Source of the DNA: Chitinophaga eiseniae
GTDB taxonomy: Bacteria; Bacteroidota; Bacteroidia; Chitinophagales; Chitinophagaceae
Assembly (NCBI RefSeq): GCF_012641265.1
Contig: NZ_JABAHZ010000004.1
Location: 372,001-436,000 of the forward strand
Length of the DNA stretch: 64,000 nt
Direction: 5' to 3'
The position numbers and the translations under genes were made by a program. Under the pieces are notes generated by a model. That model was given only the letters and a program-made list of their open reading frames with translations, searched no databases and had not been told where the DNA came from. Of this stretch, positions 1 to 9,460 are shown one piece after another (position 1 is the first letter of the stretch; each line of letters starts with the position of its first letter).

Positions 1-64
1 ATATGCAACATCATCTGCGGCAGAAAGCACGAATAGATCGTCTAATTAATAAAAATAACCAGGA

Positions 65-532
65 ATGGGACAGGAAATAGAAAGGAAATTTTTAGTAAAC
101 GGCGCGCAATGGCAACGGGCGGAAAAGCCTGCTGGAGAACATTACAGGCAGGGATACCTCCTGCTGGACCCGGATAAAACCATCCGGGTGCGCCTCACAC
201 CCACCAAAGGTTTTCTGACCATCAAGGGAAAGTCAACCGGCGCTACCCGGGCAGAGTTTGAATATGAAATACCGATGGAAGAAGCCAGCACTTTGCTGGA
301 CCAGTTTGCGATCGCTGAGCTGTCGAAGATCAGGTATACCCTTACCTACAAGGATAAAGTTTGGGAGATAGATGAATTCCTGGGGGATAATGCCGGTTTA
401 CTGGTGGCAGAGATAGAACTGGAAAGTGAAGATGAATCTTTTGAACGACCAGAGTGGGTGTCGGAAGAAGTGACAACAGATGCCCGGTATTATAATGCGA
501 ATCTGACAACGATGCCTTATAACAAATGGTAG
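65..532 (+). CDS. CYTH-domain protein (triphosphate tunnel metalloenzyme family)
   Basis: A 155-residue soluble protein that fits the single-domain CYTH / triphosphate tunnel metalloenzyme fold. The family-defining ExExK motif lies at the extreme N-terminus (E4, E6, K8), followed by the alternating basic and acidic beta-strands that line the tunnel (for example IRVRLT and FLTIKGK near residues 40-55, and LVAEIELE near 115-122). Family members bind triphosphorylated substrates with divalent metal; bacterial ones of this length are mostly inorganic triphosphatases or of unknown substrate, and the class IV adenylate cyclases also belong here. I cannot tell the substrate from sequence. The ATG at 65 has a purine-rich AGGA just before it. 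It appears monocistronic and ends at a bidirectional hairpin shared with the convergent susD gene. Confidence 0.85.
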   Translation: MGQEIERKFLVNGAQWQRAEKPAGEHYRQGYLLLDPDKTIRVRLTPTKGFLTIKGKSTGATRAEFEYEIPMEEASTLLDQFAIAELSKIRYTLTYKDKVWEIDEFLGDNAGLLVAEIELESEDESFERPEWVSEEVTTDARYYNANLTTMPYNKW

Positions 533-548
533 ATTACATGGCAGTAGT

Positions 549-597
549 ATAAAATAAATGGGAGTAACGCAGAAAACGTTACTCCCATTTATTTTAT
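549..597. terminator. Bidirectional intrinsic terminator between CYTH gene and susD
   Basis: A perfect 21-bp inverted repeat (arms 549-569 and 577-597, 7-nt loop) has a G+C core and A/T-rich outer arms, so either strand would end in a U-rich tract. It sits between two convergent genes. Confidence 0.85.
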
Positions 598-605
598 AAG
601 CGATA

Positions 606-2156
606 TTAATATCCTGAATTCTGTATCAACACCGGTGCATTTCTATCTATTTCCGTTTGCGGAATAGGCCAGAAATCATACTGGGGCAAATACTTGGTTT
701 TGATAGTAGGCTGCAGTGGATTAGGCACAAACCCATTCAGTTTCTGCGCGGCAATTCCCCATCTTCTCAGGTCGAAGTAGCGGAGTCCTTCCAGGGCAAA
801 TTCTACTCTTCTTTCATGCCGGATCTTAGCCCGCATCTGGGTTTGCGACAAGCCCGCCGGTAAGTCGGGCATATTGCTGCGGTTTCTCACCAGTTTAATA
901 GCGGCATACACAGACGCGTCTGGACCGGCCACTTCATTCTGGGCTTCGGCATACATGAGCAATACGTCGGCAAAACGCAGCAATACAAAATCATTGTCAT
1001 CAATGGTACCATAGTCGGGATCTACAAGGGTAGGATCCAGCCATTTCTTTACCGCATAGTAGCCGGTGGTCCAGCTGTCTTTACCCGGGGTGGCAATGGC
1101 TAAGGCGCCGGTAAATGGCCAGCCTTGCGCTTTGGTATCGCCAGGGAAAAAGAAGGTCTGGCGCATACGCGGATCACGGTGTTCATATGGCTTGCCGGGT
1201 ACATACACTGCAGAGGAGGTGGTATCTTTGCCATCGGCGGCTTCATATTCGTCGATCAGATCCTGGGTGCCTTGCTCGCCCTTCCAGCGTTGCAGGTTCA
1301 CAGAAATGGCCACATCCTGGTGCAGGATATTCGGACGCAGGTACTTCACAGAAAACAAGATCTCTTTACTGTTATTCTGATCAGGTTTGTAGAAGTTACC
1401 GGCATAGCTGGGGTTCAGCGAATATTTGTTGCCGGTAATGATTTGCTGCGCCAGCGCTGCTGCTGCAGCATAGTTTTTCTGGAAAAGCAATACGCGTACT
1501 TTATATCCCTGGGCAGTGCTCTTTACGGCATGTCCATTACCATAGGCATCATCAGGCAGGGCGGCAATAGCAGCATCGAGGTCGGTCAGCACCTGTTTCA
1601 GCACGGCATCACGATCTGATTTTGCCCGGCTGGATTTATAGTCGAGGCTAAACGGATCTTCCGTTACGATTACGGTATTGCCATAGAGCTGTGCCAGCCA
1701 GAAATAGTTGAATGCCCGCAGGAAATAAGCTTCTCCTTTGTATTGGGTAAGTTTATCACCACTGAGCACCTTGTCTACGTTGGCAAGGAAGCTATTCACA
1801 GATGCAATAGCCTGGTAACAGTTGGTATAATACGATAACACAAAATCGCCCGACTGTGGCGTAATACCCCCGGTCAGCGCATTAAGGCCTCCACCGTAGT
1901 TGTATTGTCCATAGGAATCATCAGTAAAGTTATCCCAGGCGAATACGCTATACTGGGAGGTGGCATATCCGCCACTGCTAGCGTATAAGGTATTGTATAA
2001 ACCGGTGAGCGCTTTATCGGCATCATCGGGCGTTTTCCAGAACAGGGAGGAGGCGAGCTTATCCGGCGGCGTTACATCCAGCACGTTTTTACCACAGCCG
2101 CTGCCTATGATCATCGCTATTCCTACTAATATTAATAACTGCTGATATTTTTTCAT
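606..2156 (-). CDS. SusD/RagB-family nutrient-binding outer-membrane lipoprotein
   Basis: A 516-residue SusD-like protein. It begins with a lipoprotein signal whose lipobox ends at GSGC (Cys21), followed by the conserved LDVTPPDKL segment seen at the start of mature SusD proteins. The middle contains the typical helical repeat stretch (GEAYFLRAFNYFWLAQLYG near residues 142-160), and the C-terminus carries the SusD signature RHERRVEFALEGLRYFDLRRWG plus the terminal IPQTEIDRNAPVLIQNSGY-type ending. SusD proteins sit on the cell surface as the lid of a SusC TonB-dependent transporter and bind the substrate. The gene lies 24 nt downstream of its susC partner, in one leftward operon under an ECF sigma / FecR pair. 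No glycoside hydrolase is linked, so the substrate is unknown. Confidence 0.95.
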   Translation of the reverse strand: MKKYQQLLILVGIAMIIGSGCGKNVLDVTPPDKLASSLFWKTPDDADKALTGLYNTLYASSGGYATSQYSVFAWDNFTDDSYGQYNYGGGLNALTGGITPQSGDFVLSYYTNCYQAIASVNSFLANVDKVLSGDKLTQYKGEAYFLRAFNYFWLAQLYGNTVIVTEDPFSLDYKSSRAKSDRDAVLKQVLTDLDAAIAALPDDAYGNGHAVKSTAQGYKVRVLLFQKNYAAAAALAQQIITGNKYSLNPSYAGNFYKPDQNNSKEILFSVKYLRPNILHQDVAISVNLQRWKGEQGTQDLIDEYEAADGKDTTSSAVYVPGKPYEHRDPRMRQTFFFPGDTKAQGWPFTGALAIATPGKDSWTTGYYAVKKWLDPTLVDPDYGTIDDNDFVLLRFADVLLMYAEAQNEVAGPDASVYAAIKLVRNRSNMPDLPAGLSQTQMRAKIRHERRVEFALEGLRYFDLRRWGIAAQKLNGFVPNPLQPTIKTKYLPQYDFWPIPQTEIDRNAPVLIQNSGY

Positions 2157-2180
2157 AACTAATCATTTAACAGGAAGAAA

Positions 2181-5100
2181 TTAAAACTGTACCATTGCGC
2201 CAAAGGTGTAGGTCTTTGTTTGCGGATAGGTAACATAGGTGCCACTGCTTACGCGCTCAGGGTCCAGTCCGGGAAACTTGCTGATGGTAAATACATTGTC
2301 GGCGGTGAAATATACGCGGAGCGATTTAATACCCACCTGTTTCAGCATAGGGGCAGGTAAGTTATAGCCCAGCTGCACATTCCTCAAACGCAGGAAAGAT
2401 GCATCTTTCAGAAAATAGGTAGATGCATAATTCTGTACGGGTTGATAACCATCGGCTACATAAATCTTAGGCATCGTGTTGGTATGATTTGTTGGCGTCC
2501 AGCGGTCTCTCCACGCAGTGGTTGGTACAGAGCCCTGTCTGAAGGGTTCTATACCCCAGCCGTTCACATAAATTTTCTGTCCTTCGGATGCATACAGTTG
2601 AGCGCTCAGGTCAAAATTTTTCCAGGAAGCACCCAGGTTAATGGCATACTGAAAGGAAGGGTATTTCCCTTTGATGTAAGTGCGGTCTTTGTCATCAATC
2701 ACACCATCGTTATTGATGTCCTTTATTTTCAAATCGCCGGGAGTAGGCGTGACAGGCTGTTTGGGTGATTTGGCAATTTCATCTGCACTCTGGAAAATGC
2801 CATCCCAGGTATACAGGTAAAATTCATCCAGCGAATGTCCTTCTTCCATGATGGTAGTACCGCTGATTTCTCTTTTACCAAATTTCTCCAGCGTGTTTTT
2901 ATACGCCTGGAAATTACCGCCTACATACCAGGTGAAATTTTTCCCAATGCGGTCGTTATACTGTACGCTAAACTCCACGCCTTTATTTCTTACCGCGCCG
3001 TTGTTGATAACAGGTGGCTGTAATCCTAACCACAGCGGCACTTGTGAGGTGCGGAGGATATCAAAAGTGTATTTGTTGAACCAGTCGGCGGTAAAGTTGA
3101 GTTTATTATCCAGCGCAGTCAGGTTCAATCCCAAATCCAGTACCCGCGTGGTTTCCCAGGAAAGTCTTGGGTCAATGATCTGGCGGCCATTGAAGCCGGT
3201 GCCAATGCTGGTGCCAAATACATAAGGGGTATTGTCGAGGGTGGACTGATACGGGTAAGTTCCGATATTCTGGTTACCTAATTGCCCCCAGGAGGCCCTT
3301 AACTTCAGGTCATTGATCCATGATACGTCTTTCATAAAGGCTTCTGAAGAAATCCTCCAGGCGCCGGAGAAGGAATAAAATAAACCCCAGCGCGTGTTGG
3401 AAGGCAGCCTGGAAGTACCATCGTATCTTACGCTGGCGCCAAACAGGTATTTATCTGCATAGTCATAATTGGCGTTACCATAAAAGGAGCGGATACCCCA
3501 TTGTCCGGAAGTACCGTTATTGGTCTGGCCATCTTTAGGACCGAAATCAAGTTCCCGTAAATCGTTGGTAGGAAACTGCGTACGGCTGCCGCCCAATGTA
3601 TCTGCTTTATTCAGCTCCTGCTGATAACCGGCCAGTGCAGATAACTGGTGTTCTCCGAATTTCTTTTTATAGGTGAACTGTGAATAATACACAGTATAGA
3701 GATAACCCATATTGCCCACCGTAAGGCCGGGAGTACCGTCATCGAGTAATCCGGCGGGACTCATGTCGCTGAAGTAATAAGTAGGAATAGTAGGGCGGAA
3801 GTCGTTGAATTTGTAGTTGTCGTAGTTCATACCAGCCCTGTTTTCCCATCTCAATCCGTCTACGATATCTACATCGAGCGACAGGTTGCCCTGTGCGTAG
3901 TAGTCGGTGGTTCTTACGCGGATATCTTCCTGTACAATGGCCACGGGGTTTTTGTTGCCCAGCTCATTGGAATAGGCTTTTTTGATCCACTTGCCATCTA
4001 CAGAAGCGGGATACAACGGTGACTGTGCCAGTGCAGACAGGAACATATCGCCTGCCCCATTTTCGGGATATTTTCTGTCGGCATAGCGCATTTGTACATT
4101 GGCGCCTACGGTAATCCTTTTATTCACCTTGGAGCTCAGGCCTAAGTCGAGCGTATATTTTTTATAGTCGAAGCCAATCAATACACCCGGCTGCGTGCTG
4201 ATGCCCACGCCCAGGCTATAGCTGGTATTGTCTTTACCGCCGCTCATGTTCAGGTAGTGGTTCTGGGTATAGGCGGTTTGGAAAATATCATCCAACCAGT
4301 TGTGGTTAGGATATTTAACGCGGTCAGTAGCATTTTGGTAGAGATCGATTTGCTGCTGGGTATAGAGTGGCGCCAGGCCGGAATTGGTCCGGGCTTCATT
4401 CGACAACTGCATGTATTCTGCTGAGTTGGTAATGATATCTGGCAGTTTGGCGGCTTTGGAAATACCGAGGTTGTAGTTGTAGCTCAATGAAAAACCTCCT
4501 TTACCTTTCTTCGTCTTCACCACGATAACGCCGTTGGCGCCGCGTGATCCGTAGATAGCAGCAGATGCTGCATCTTTTAACACTGATACCGATTCAATGT
4601 CGTTGGGATTTAAGATACTCATGTTGCCGGGCAGTCCGTCGATGATGACTAATGGATCGTTGCCGGCGCCACTGAAGGTGCTCACACCGCGGATCCGCAG
4701 TTGCACGTTTTCATTGCCTGGTTCTCCCGATCCCTGTGTTACCTGTAAGCCTGGCAGCTGGCCTTGCAGGAGGGAGGCGGGATTGGTGGCCACGCGTTTG
4801 TTGAGGTCGGCCCCTGATATCGTTGCTACGGCGCTGGTGAGCTTATGTTTTTCCTGGGTGCCGTAACCCACTACCACTACTTCATTCAACCCGGCCACAT
4901 CTTCTCTCAGCGTGATGGTGAGCTGGCGCTGATCGCCTACTACTACTTCCTGGCGGAGAAAGCCGATGGCGGAAATAACGAGGATCGCATTATCGGGTAC
5001 TTCCAGCGAAAACAATCCTTCGGGAGAGGTGAGGGCGCCCTGCGTAGTGCCTTTGATCTGTACGGTAATATTGGGCAGGGGATTTCCTTTTTCATCTACC

Positions 5101-5498
5101 ACTTTCCCGCTGATTTTCTTGCTGCGGATTTGTTCTGCGGCGTTTTTTAGCACCACCATATTGTTTTCCAGGATGCTGTAATGCAGTCCCGTTTGATGGG
5201 TGATTTCATCCAGCACAGTTTTGATGTCAGCTTTTTCCATGGTAAGGGTCAGCTTTGGCAGTTTTTCTACATCGCTGTTGCTATAATAGAAAGTGTAGCC
5301 CGATTTTTTTTCGAGATAACGGAATACTTTTTCTGCATCTGCTTTTACAAAGGAGAGCGACAGGTTGTTTTGTGAATATCCGGCTGCCGAAGCCTGGAAG
5401 AATAAGAAGAGTAGAACACCAGTAAACTTGAACATGAGTAGCAATTTACTTCCATTACATGGCACTACAAACGAAATTAGTTTGGTTGCTATTTTCAT
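2181..5498 (-). CDS. SusC/RagA-family TonB-linked outer-membrane transporter with STN domain
   Basis: About 1105 residues from the chosen ATG at 5498. The reading frame stays open to 5600, but the upstream part lacks signal-peptide character, whereas the chosen start gives a signal-anchor-like N-terminus ending near AAGYSQ; an ATG at 5435 is the alternative. Domains in order: secretin/TonB N-terminal (STN) domain (LSLSFVKADAEKVFRYLEKK onward), a carboxypeptidase-regulatory-like domain (ISGKVVDEKGNPLPNITVQI), a plug with the SusC hallmarks VVVGYGTQEK and AAIYGSRGANGVIVVKTKKG, then a large beta-barrel ending in aromatic F. It imports an unknown substrate with its SusD partner. The STN domain is the part that contacts FecR in trans-envelope signalling, which fits the fecR and sigma genes just upstream. 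A 130-nt leader separates it from fecR and includes a small hairpin near 5584-5597. Confidence 0.95.
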   Translation of the reverse strand: MKIATKLISFVVPCNGSKLLLMFKFTGVLLFLFFQASAAGYSQNNLSLSFVKADAEKVFRYLEKKSGYTFYYSNSDVEKLPKLTLTMEKADIKTVLDEITHQTGLHYSILENNMVVLKNAAEQIRSKKISGKVVDEKGNPLPNITVQIKGTTQGALTSPEGLFSLEVPDNAILVISAIGFLRQEVVVGDQRQLTITLREDVAGLNEVVVVGYGTQEKHKLTSAVATISGADLNKRVATNPASLLQGQLPGLQVTQGSGEPGNENVQLRIRGVSTFSGAGNDPLVIIDGLPGNMSILNPNDIESVSVLKDAASAAIYGSRGANGVIVVKTKKGKGGFSLSYNYNLGISKAAKLPDIITNSAEYMQLSNEARTNSGLAPLYTQQQIDLYQNATDRVKYPNHNWLDDIFQTAYTQNHYLNMSGGKDNTSYSLGVGISTQPGVLIGFDYKKYTLDLGLSSKVNKRITVGANVQMRYADRKYPENGAGDMFLSALAQSPLYPASVDGKWIKKAYSNELGNKNPVAIVQEDIRVRTTDYYAQGNLSLDVDIVDGLRWENRAGMNYDNYKFNDFRPTIPTYYFSDMSPAGLLDDGTPGLTVGNMGYLYTVYYSQFTYKKKFGEHQLSALAGYQQELNKADTLGGSRTQFPTNDLRELDFGPKDGQTNNGTSGQWGIRSFYGNANYDYADKYLFGASVRYDGTSRLPSNTRWGLFYSFSGAWRISSEAFMKDVSWINDLKLRASWGQLGNQNIGTYPYQSTLDNTPYVFGTSIGTGFNGRQIIDPRLSWETTRVLDLGLNLTALDNKLNFTADWFNKYTFDILRTSQVPLWLGLQPPVINNGAVRNKGVEFSVQYNDRIGKNFTWYVGGNFQAYKNTLEKFGKREISGTTIMEEGHSLDEFYLYTWDGIFQSADEIAKSPKQPVTPTPGDLKIKDINNDGVIDDKDRTYIKGKYPSFQYAINLGASWKNFDLSAQLYASEGQKIYVNGWGIEPFRQGSVPTTAWRDRWTPTNHTNTMPKIYVADGYQPVQNYASTYFLKDASFLRLRNVQLGYNLPAPMLKQVGIKSLRVYFTADNVFTISKFPGLDPERVSSGTYVTYPQTKTYTFGAMVQF

Positions 5499-5628
5499 AA
5501 CCTGTAGAATTCTTATGAATACTTTTAAAAATGTGGAATATGGAATAAAACACCGGGAAATTCCGGGCATAGCTTTCCCACTAGGGAGGTCGCTCCCCAA
5601 TCATGATAACGTGCATCATAGCTGGATT

Positions 5629-6678
5629 TTAGTTAATTGTTATGATATCGTCCTGGATGGAATATTTGAATGGTTGAATATCCTGTAAGATGTTTAATAG
5701 TTTTTCTACTGATACATTGTCGGCGCGGCCGGAAAACCGCAGGCCGGCCAGCTCCGGATCCCGGATAATGATTTTAACGCCATACCAGCGTTCCAGCCGG
5801 AGTGCCAGGCTTTGCAATGTTTCATTACGGAATATCAGCTGGTTATTGATCCAGGCTGTTTCCAGTACATGCGTACTGTCGGTCATCGAAATAGGCGACA
5901 ATGGTTGGCGTTCCACTGCCACGTTGCTGGTTTGTTCCCGGGCTACGCCGGTACTTCTCCCGGAAGGCGCAGCACTTGTACGCACTATTACTTTTTCGTT
6001 GGGAGCTACTTTGAGCCGCTGTTGCCCCTCTTTTAAGATCACTTCCACTGCGCCGGATATCACCGCCGTTTCTTCAAAATCTTCTTCTTTATAAGAACGT
6101 ACATTGAAAGAAGTACCCAGCACCCGGATGTCCATGGTAGCGGCATGGATAATAAAAGGCCGGTTGGCCGCATGTTTAATATCAAAAAATCCTTCCCCGC
6201 TCAGGTATACCTCCCGCTGATGCTTATCCATTTTAACGGGATAACGCAGCGTACTGCCAGCATTGAGCCAGATGGTGCTGCCATCCGGTAAGCGGATCTT
6301 TGTTCGCATCCCGGCATCGGTACTCACTATTTTATATCCATTCTGTTTGCCGCCATAGAGGTAACCCCATAGGGCGCCAGCACAGCCTAGCACAAATAAA
6401 AATCCCACCAGCATTTTAAGTACCGGCCATTTGCGGCGTGGCGGCGCGGCTGCCGGAGGTTCCGCAGTAATGGCCTGCGTTACTTTATCCATCAGGCGCG
6501 CGGTAGCTTCGTCCTCGTTCTCCGCAGATGTTCTGCTGAACGAAAGCTGGTTTAGCATCCCCGACCGAAGCCAGTCGCCCGGATGCTGTAATAACAACTC
6601 ATCCAGTTCTGCCTTTTCCTCATCAGAAATCTCATTGTTCCAATGCAAGGACAGTAACTCCCATAGCCGTTTGGTCAT
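5629..6678 (-). CDS. FecR-family anti-sigma factor
   Basis: A 349-residue FecR-like protein. Residues 1-80 form the cytoplasmic anti-sigma part. A single membrane segment follows at about 85-107 (WPVLKMLVGFLFVLGCAGAL). The periplasmic FecR domain runs from about 115 to 215 (LPDGSTIWLNAGSTLRYP, VYLSGEGFFDIKH, TMDIRVLGTSFNVRSY), and a C-terminal DUF4974-type domain covers about 275-348. Family knowledge: the protein holds its ECF sigma factor inactive until the cognate transporter's N-terminal STN domain signals substrate occupancy. It lies 82 nt downstream of the sigma gene and upstream of an STN-bearing susC, so the full signalling circuit is present in order. Confidence 0.95.
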   Translation of the reverse strand: MTKRLWELLSLHWNNEISDEEKAELDELLLQHPGDWLRSGMLNQLSFSRTSAENEDEATARLMDKVTQAITAEPPAAAPPRRKWPVLKMLVGFLFVLGCAGALWGYLYGGKQNGYKIVSTDAGMRTKIRLPDGSTIWLNAGSTLRYPVKMDKHQREVYLSGEGFFDIKHAANRPFIIHAATMDIRVLGTSFNVRSYKEEDFEETAVISGAVEVILKEGQQRLKVAPNEKVIVRTSAAPSGRSTGVAREQTSNVAVERQPLSPISMTDSTHVLETAWINNQLIFRNETLQSLALRLERWYGVKIIIRDPELAGLRFSGRADNVSVEKLLNILQDIQPFKYSIQDDIITIN

Positions 6679-6760
6679 TTATTTAAAATATAATGATTCA
6701 TGGATATGCTATAAAGACAACACCCAAACAAAAAACAATTAAGTGAAACGAAAAAAAATT

Positions 6761-7321
6761 TCAGGAGTAGGAGTAGAGAAGGGTAGTACCCAGGGATAGC
6801 CACATTTTTTTCAGGGCCAGGGTCATCTGTACATTTACCGTTGCTTTGGAGATATCGAGCAACGTAGCTACTTCTTCATAGGAGAGCCCTTCTTCTTTTA
6901 CGAGCACAAATATCTGCCGGCAACGGGGCGGCAACGACCGGATGGCAGCCTGTATAAGATCCAGGTGCTCCTTGCTGATCATAATATCTTCCGGGTTGCG
7001 ATGGTGGTGGCGGTTGACCTGTATTTCCCAGGCAGCGTGATGAGCCTCGCGGCGCCCCTGGCTTTTCAGGTAATTCAATGCTGTATTTTTGACGGCTTTA
7101 AACAGGTAATAACGAACGTTCTGCGGGCAGGCTACCTGTTGCCGTTGTTCCCATACTTTAATAAATACATCAGCTACAATCTCTTCAGCTTCTTCCTCAT
7201 TACCCACAATATTATACGCGAAATACTTTAATGAAGGCGTAAATGCCCTCATCATTTCCTTAAACGCGGAAAGATCCCCCATGACCCAAAAGGATGTGTA
7301 AAGTTGGTCGACTTTGATCAT
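6761..7321 (-). CDS. ECF RNA polymerase sigma-70 factor, FecI-like
   Basis: A 186-residue extracytoplasmic-function sigma factor. Region 2 spans about residues 25-90 (LKYFAYNIVGNEEEAEEIVADVFIKVW-type core binding helix) and region 4 about 125-175, with the helix-turn-helix LSYEEVATLLDISKATVNVQ. It belongs to the class that is abundant in Bacteroidota and paired with FecR. It heads the leftward cassette sigma-fecR-susC-susD and presumably drives the susC promoter when released. A TACTTTAG sequence about 20 nt before the start resembles the housekeeping -7 box with one mismatch. Confidence 0.95.
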   Translation of the reverse strand: MIKVDQLYTSFWVMGDLSAFKEMMRAFTPSLKYFAYNIVGNEEEAEEIVADVFIKVWEQRQQVACPQNVRYYLFKAVKNTALNYLKSQGRREAHHAAWEIQVNRHHHRNPEDIMISKEHLDLIQAAIRSLPPRCRQIFVLVKEEGLSYEEVATLLDISKATVNVQMTLALKKMWLSLGTTLLYSYS

Positions 7322-7497
7322 AACAATGTATAAACTAAAGTAACATTTCTTTTAATGCACGCAGTATGTTGAATTACCCATATATAATAGTATATTACCT
7401 GAAATGGACATTCCTCGCGGAGGCATTACTATATTTAAGTAAACATTAATGTAATTATTAAATATTTCCCATTAGATTCAGGGAATAATTATACCGC

Positions 7498-9306
7498 ATG
7501 AAATTTTCATCCCTTAAAGGCATAATTGCCTCTCTTGTTTGTCTGGGATTTATGACAGCAGCTCACGCGCAGCTATCTGATAGAGTCAGTACCCTCTCCA
7601 GGCTGGAGCCGGCACTCACACAAATGCTGGCAGAAACCCATACCGCCGGATTCGCCGTTGCTGTTGTAGAAAAGAATAAAGTGGTATATGCCAAAGGGTT
7701 CGGTTATCGCGACCAGGCAGCCAGGCTGCCCGTTACCCCTGATACCCGCTTCGCCATCGGCTCCTGTACCAAGTCCTTTACCAGCGCACTGCTGGGCAAT
7801 CTGCGGCAGCAGGGAAAAGTAGATTTCGATAAACCGGCCACTACTTACCTGCCAGCACTGCATTTCAATAACCCCGACCTCGACCACCAGGTAACACTGA
7901 GGGATATGATGTGCCACCGTACCGGCTATTCGCGCTACGATATGGCCTGGTACCTGTTTGGCACCGACTCCCGGGATACCCTCCTGAAACGGATGTATTA
8001 TATGAAGCCCGATTTTCCCCTGCGCGCCCGCTGGCAATACAATAACTTCATGTTTATGGTGCAGGGAATGGTAACAGAGCAGCTCACCGGCAAATCATGG
8101 GAACAAAATATCAACAGCCAGATTTTTGAGCCCCTGGGCATGCAGGCATCGTCTATCGGCACGGTAGCATTGGCCGCCGCCCCGGAACATTCGCTGGGAT
8201 ATGAAGTAGATGATAAAAATAGGATCAAGGAAATGAAATATCACCCCATTACCGCTATGGGCCCGGCAGGCGCCATCAACAGCACAGTGATGGATATGTC
8301 GAAATGGTTAATCACCTGGATCAATGGAGGCACCTACAACAAAAAAGAAATTATCCCGGCCAGCTATGTAAAAGATGCAATTTCCTCTCAAGCGGTCGTG
8401 TCGGGCGACTTGCCGGATAGCAAATCCACTTATTCCCAGTTCCTCAACTACGGCTTTGCCTGGATGCTGTTTTCTTACCGCGGGCATTACCGCGTGGAAC
8501 ATGGTGGCAACGTAGATGGGTTCACCGCGCTGATGGCTTTTTACCCTACCGACAGCATCGGCATCGTAGTGCTCAGCAACCAGCAGAATTCTGCCGTGCC
8601 TACCCGGGTAACAGACCTGGTTTCTGATCACCTGATGGGTATCAATACCACGAAGAGAGAGAAGCCAACACCTAAGCAGGACGGTGATCCGGGGCCGGAG
8701 AAAGACTCCGCGTTTACCCCGCACCCGGCTTCCCATTCTTTGGCTGCCTTTGCAGGACAGTATAAGAACGATGCCTATGGCTATTTCGACCTTTATGTAA
8801 AAAATGATTCCTTATATGCCAGGTTCCCCTATATCACCTGGTACCTGTACCACGAAAACTATGATATCTTTTCACCGTTCAATGCGGCCGACTCTGTGAT
8901 CGATGTGAAATACAAATCCAATATGCGGGTACAGTTTCTCCTGGCTACCACCGGCGAAGTAGACCAGCTGCAGTTTTCCTTTGATCCCGCTGGTGGACCG
9001 GTTATCTTCAACCGGGTAAGCCAAACGCTAAACCTGTCGCCAGATGCTCTTAGGAAATTTACCGGCCAGTATAAAAGTGGAGGCTTGTCTATCAACATTA
9101 AACTCGCTGCCAATAATGTGTTGCAAGTGTATACCCCCGGACAGCCAATATTCACGCTGGAAGCGGAAGACAGCCACCTTTTCCGGGTAAAGGAACTAAA
9201 GAATTATAAATTGAATTTTGTGGAAGAAGGCGACCAGGTGACGGCTGTAAAATTAACGCAACCAAACGGCACATTCCGCGCGGACCGCGTAAAAGAAGAA
9301 AAGTGA
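7498..9306 (+). CDS. Serine hydrolase, beta-lactamase/penicillin-binding-protein class C fold
   Basis: A 602-residue exported protein with a clear signal peptide ending near AHAQ (residue 25). The N-terminal 370 residues are a class C beta-lactamase-like (Pfam Beta-lactamase) domain with all three catalytic motifs: SxxK as SCTK (S89, K92), YxN as YNN (Y181, N183) and HGG (335-337) in place of KTG. The C-terminal 200 residues look like the DUF3471-type beta-barrel attached to many such esterases and D-amino-peptidases. Likely roles are esterase, D-aminopeptidase or peptide hydrolase in the periplasm; true beta-lactamase activity is not implied. The gene is monocistronic in appearance and diverges from the sigma gene across 176 nt. 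Confidence 0.9.
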   Translation: MKFSSLKGIIASLVCLGFMTAAHAQLSDRVSTLSRLEPALTQMLAETHTAGFAVAVVEKNKVVYAKGFGYRDQAARLPVTPDTRFAIGSCTKSFTSALLGNLRQQGKVDFDKPATTYLPALHFNNPDLDHQVTLRDMMCHRTGYSRYDMAWYLFGTDSRDTLLKRMYYMKPDFPLRARWQYNNFMFMVQGMVTEQLTGKSWEQNINSQIFEPLGMQASSIGTVALAAAPEHSLGYEVDDKNRIKEMKYHPITAMGPAGAINSTVMDMSKWLITWINGGTYNKKEIIPASYVKDAISSQAVVSGDLPDSKSTYSQFLNYGFAWMLFSYRGHYRVEHGGNVDGFTALMAFYPTDSIGIVVLSNQQNSAVPTRVTDLVSDHLMGINTTKREKPTPKQDGDPGPEKDSAFTPHPASHSLAAFAGQYKNDAYGYFDLYVKNDSLYARFPYITWYLYHENYDIFSPFNAADSVIDVKYKSNMRVQFLLATTGEVDQLQFSFDPAGGPVIFNRVSQTLNLSPDALRKFTGQYKSGGLSINIKLAANNVLQVYTPGQPIFTLEAEDSHLFRVKELKNYKLNFVEEGDQVTAVKLTQPNGTFRADRVKEEK

Positions 9307-9336
9307 AAATTCGGCTAAAGTTTAGCAGGGAATAAT

Positions 9337-9344
9337 TATTTTTG
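9337..9344 (+). promoter_or_regulatory. Candidate Bacteroidota -7 promoter box
   Basis: TATTTTTG matches the TAnnTTTG consensus for the housekeeping sigma factor of Bacteroidota. It lies 116 nt before the chosen start of the acyl-CoA ligase gene. No good -33 TTTG is seen at the usual distance. Confidence 0.4.
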
Positions 9345-9460
9345 AAAGAATGGGGCCGGGCGTCAAACACCGGCCCAACTGTTACCACTGTAATCAACCG
9401 GATGAGCAGCACCTATACTTATTTATTATCGGTCAGGAGTCCACGAAACAATGTTATCAT

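Noticed and set aside
5499..5600. Extended N-terminus of the first SusC protein
   Set aside because: The 34 extra residues have no signal-peptide features and would put the export signal inside the protein.
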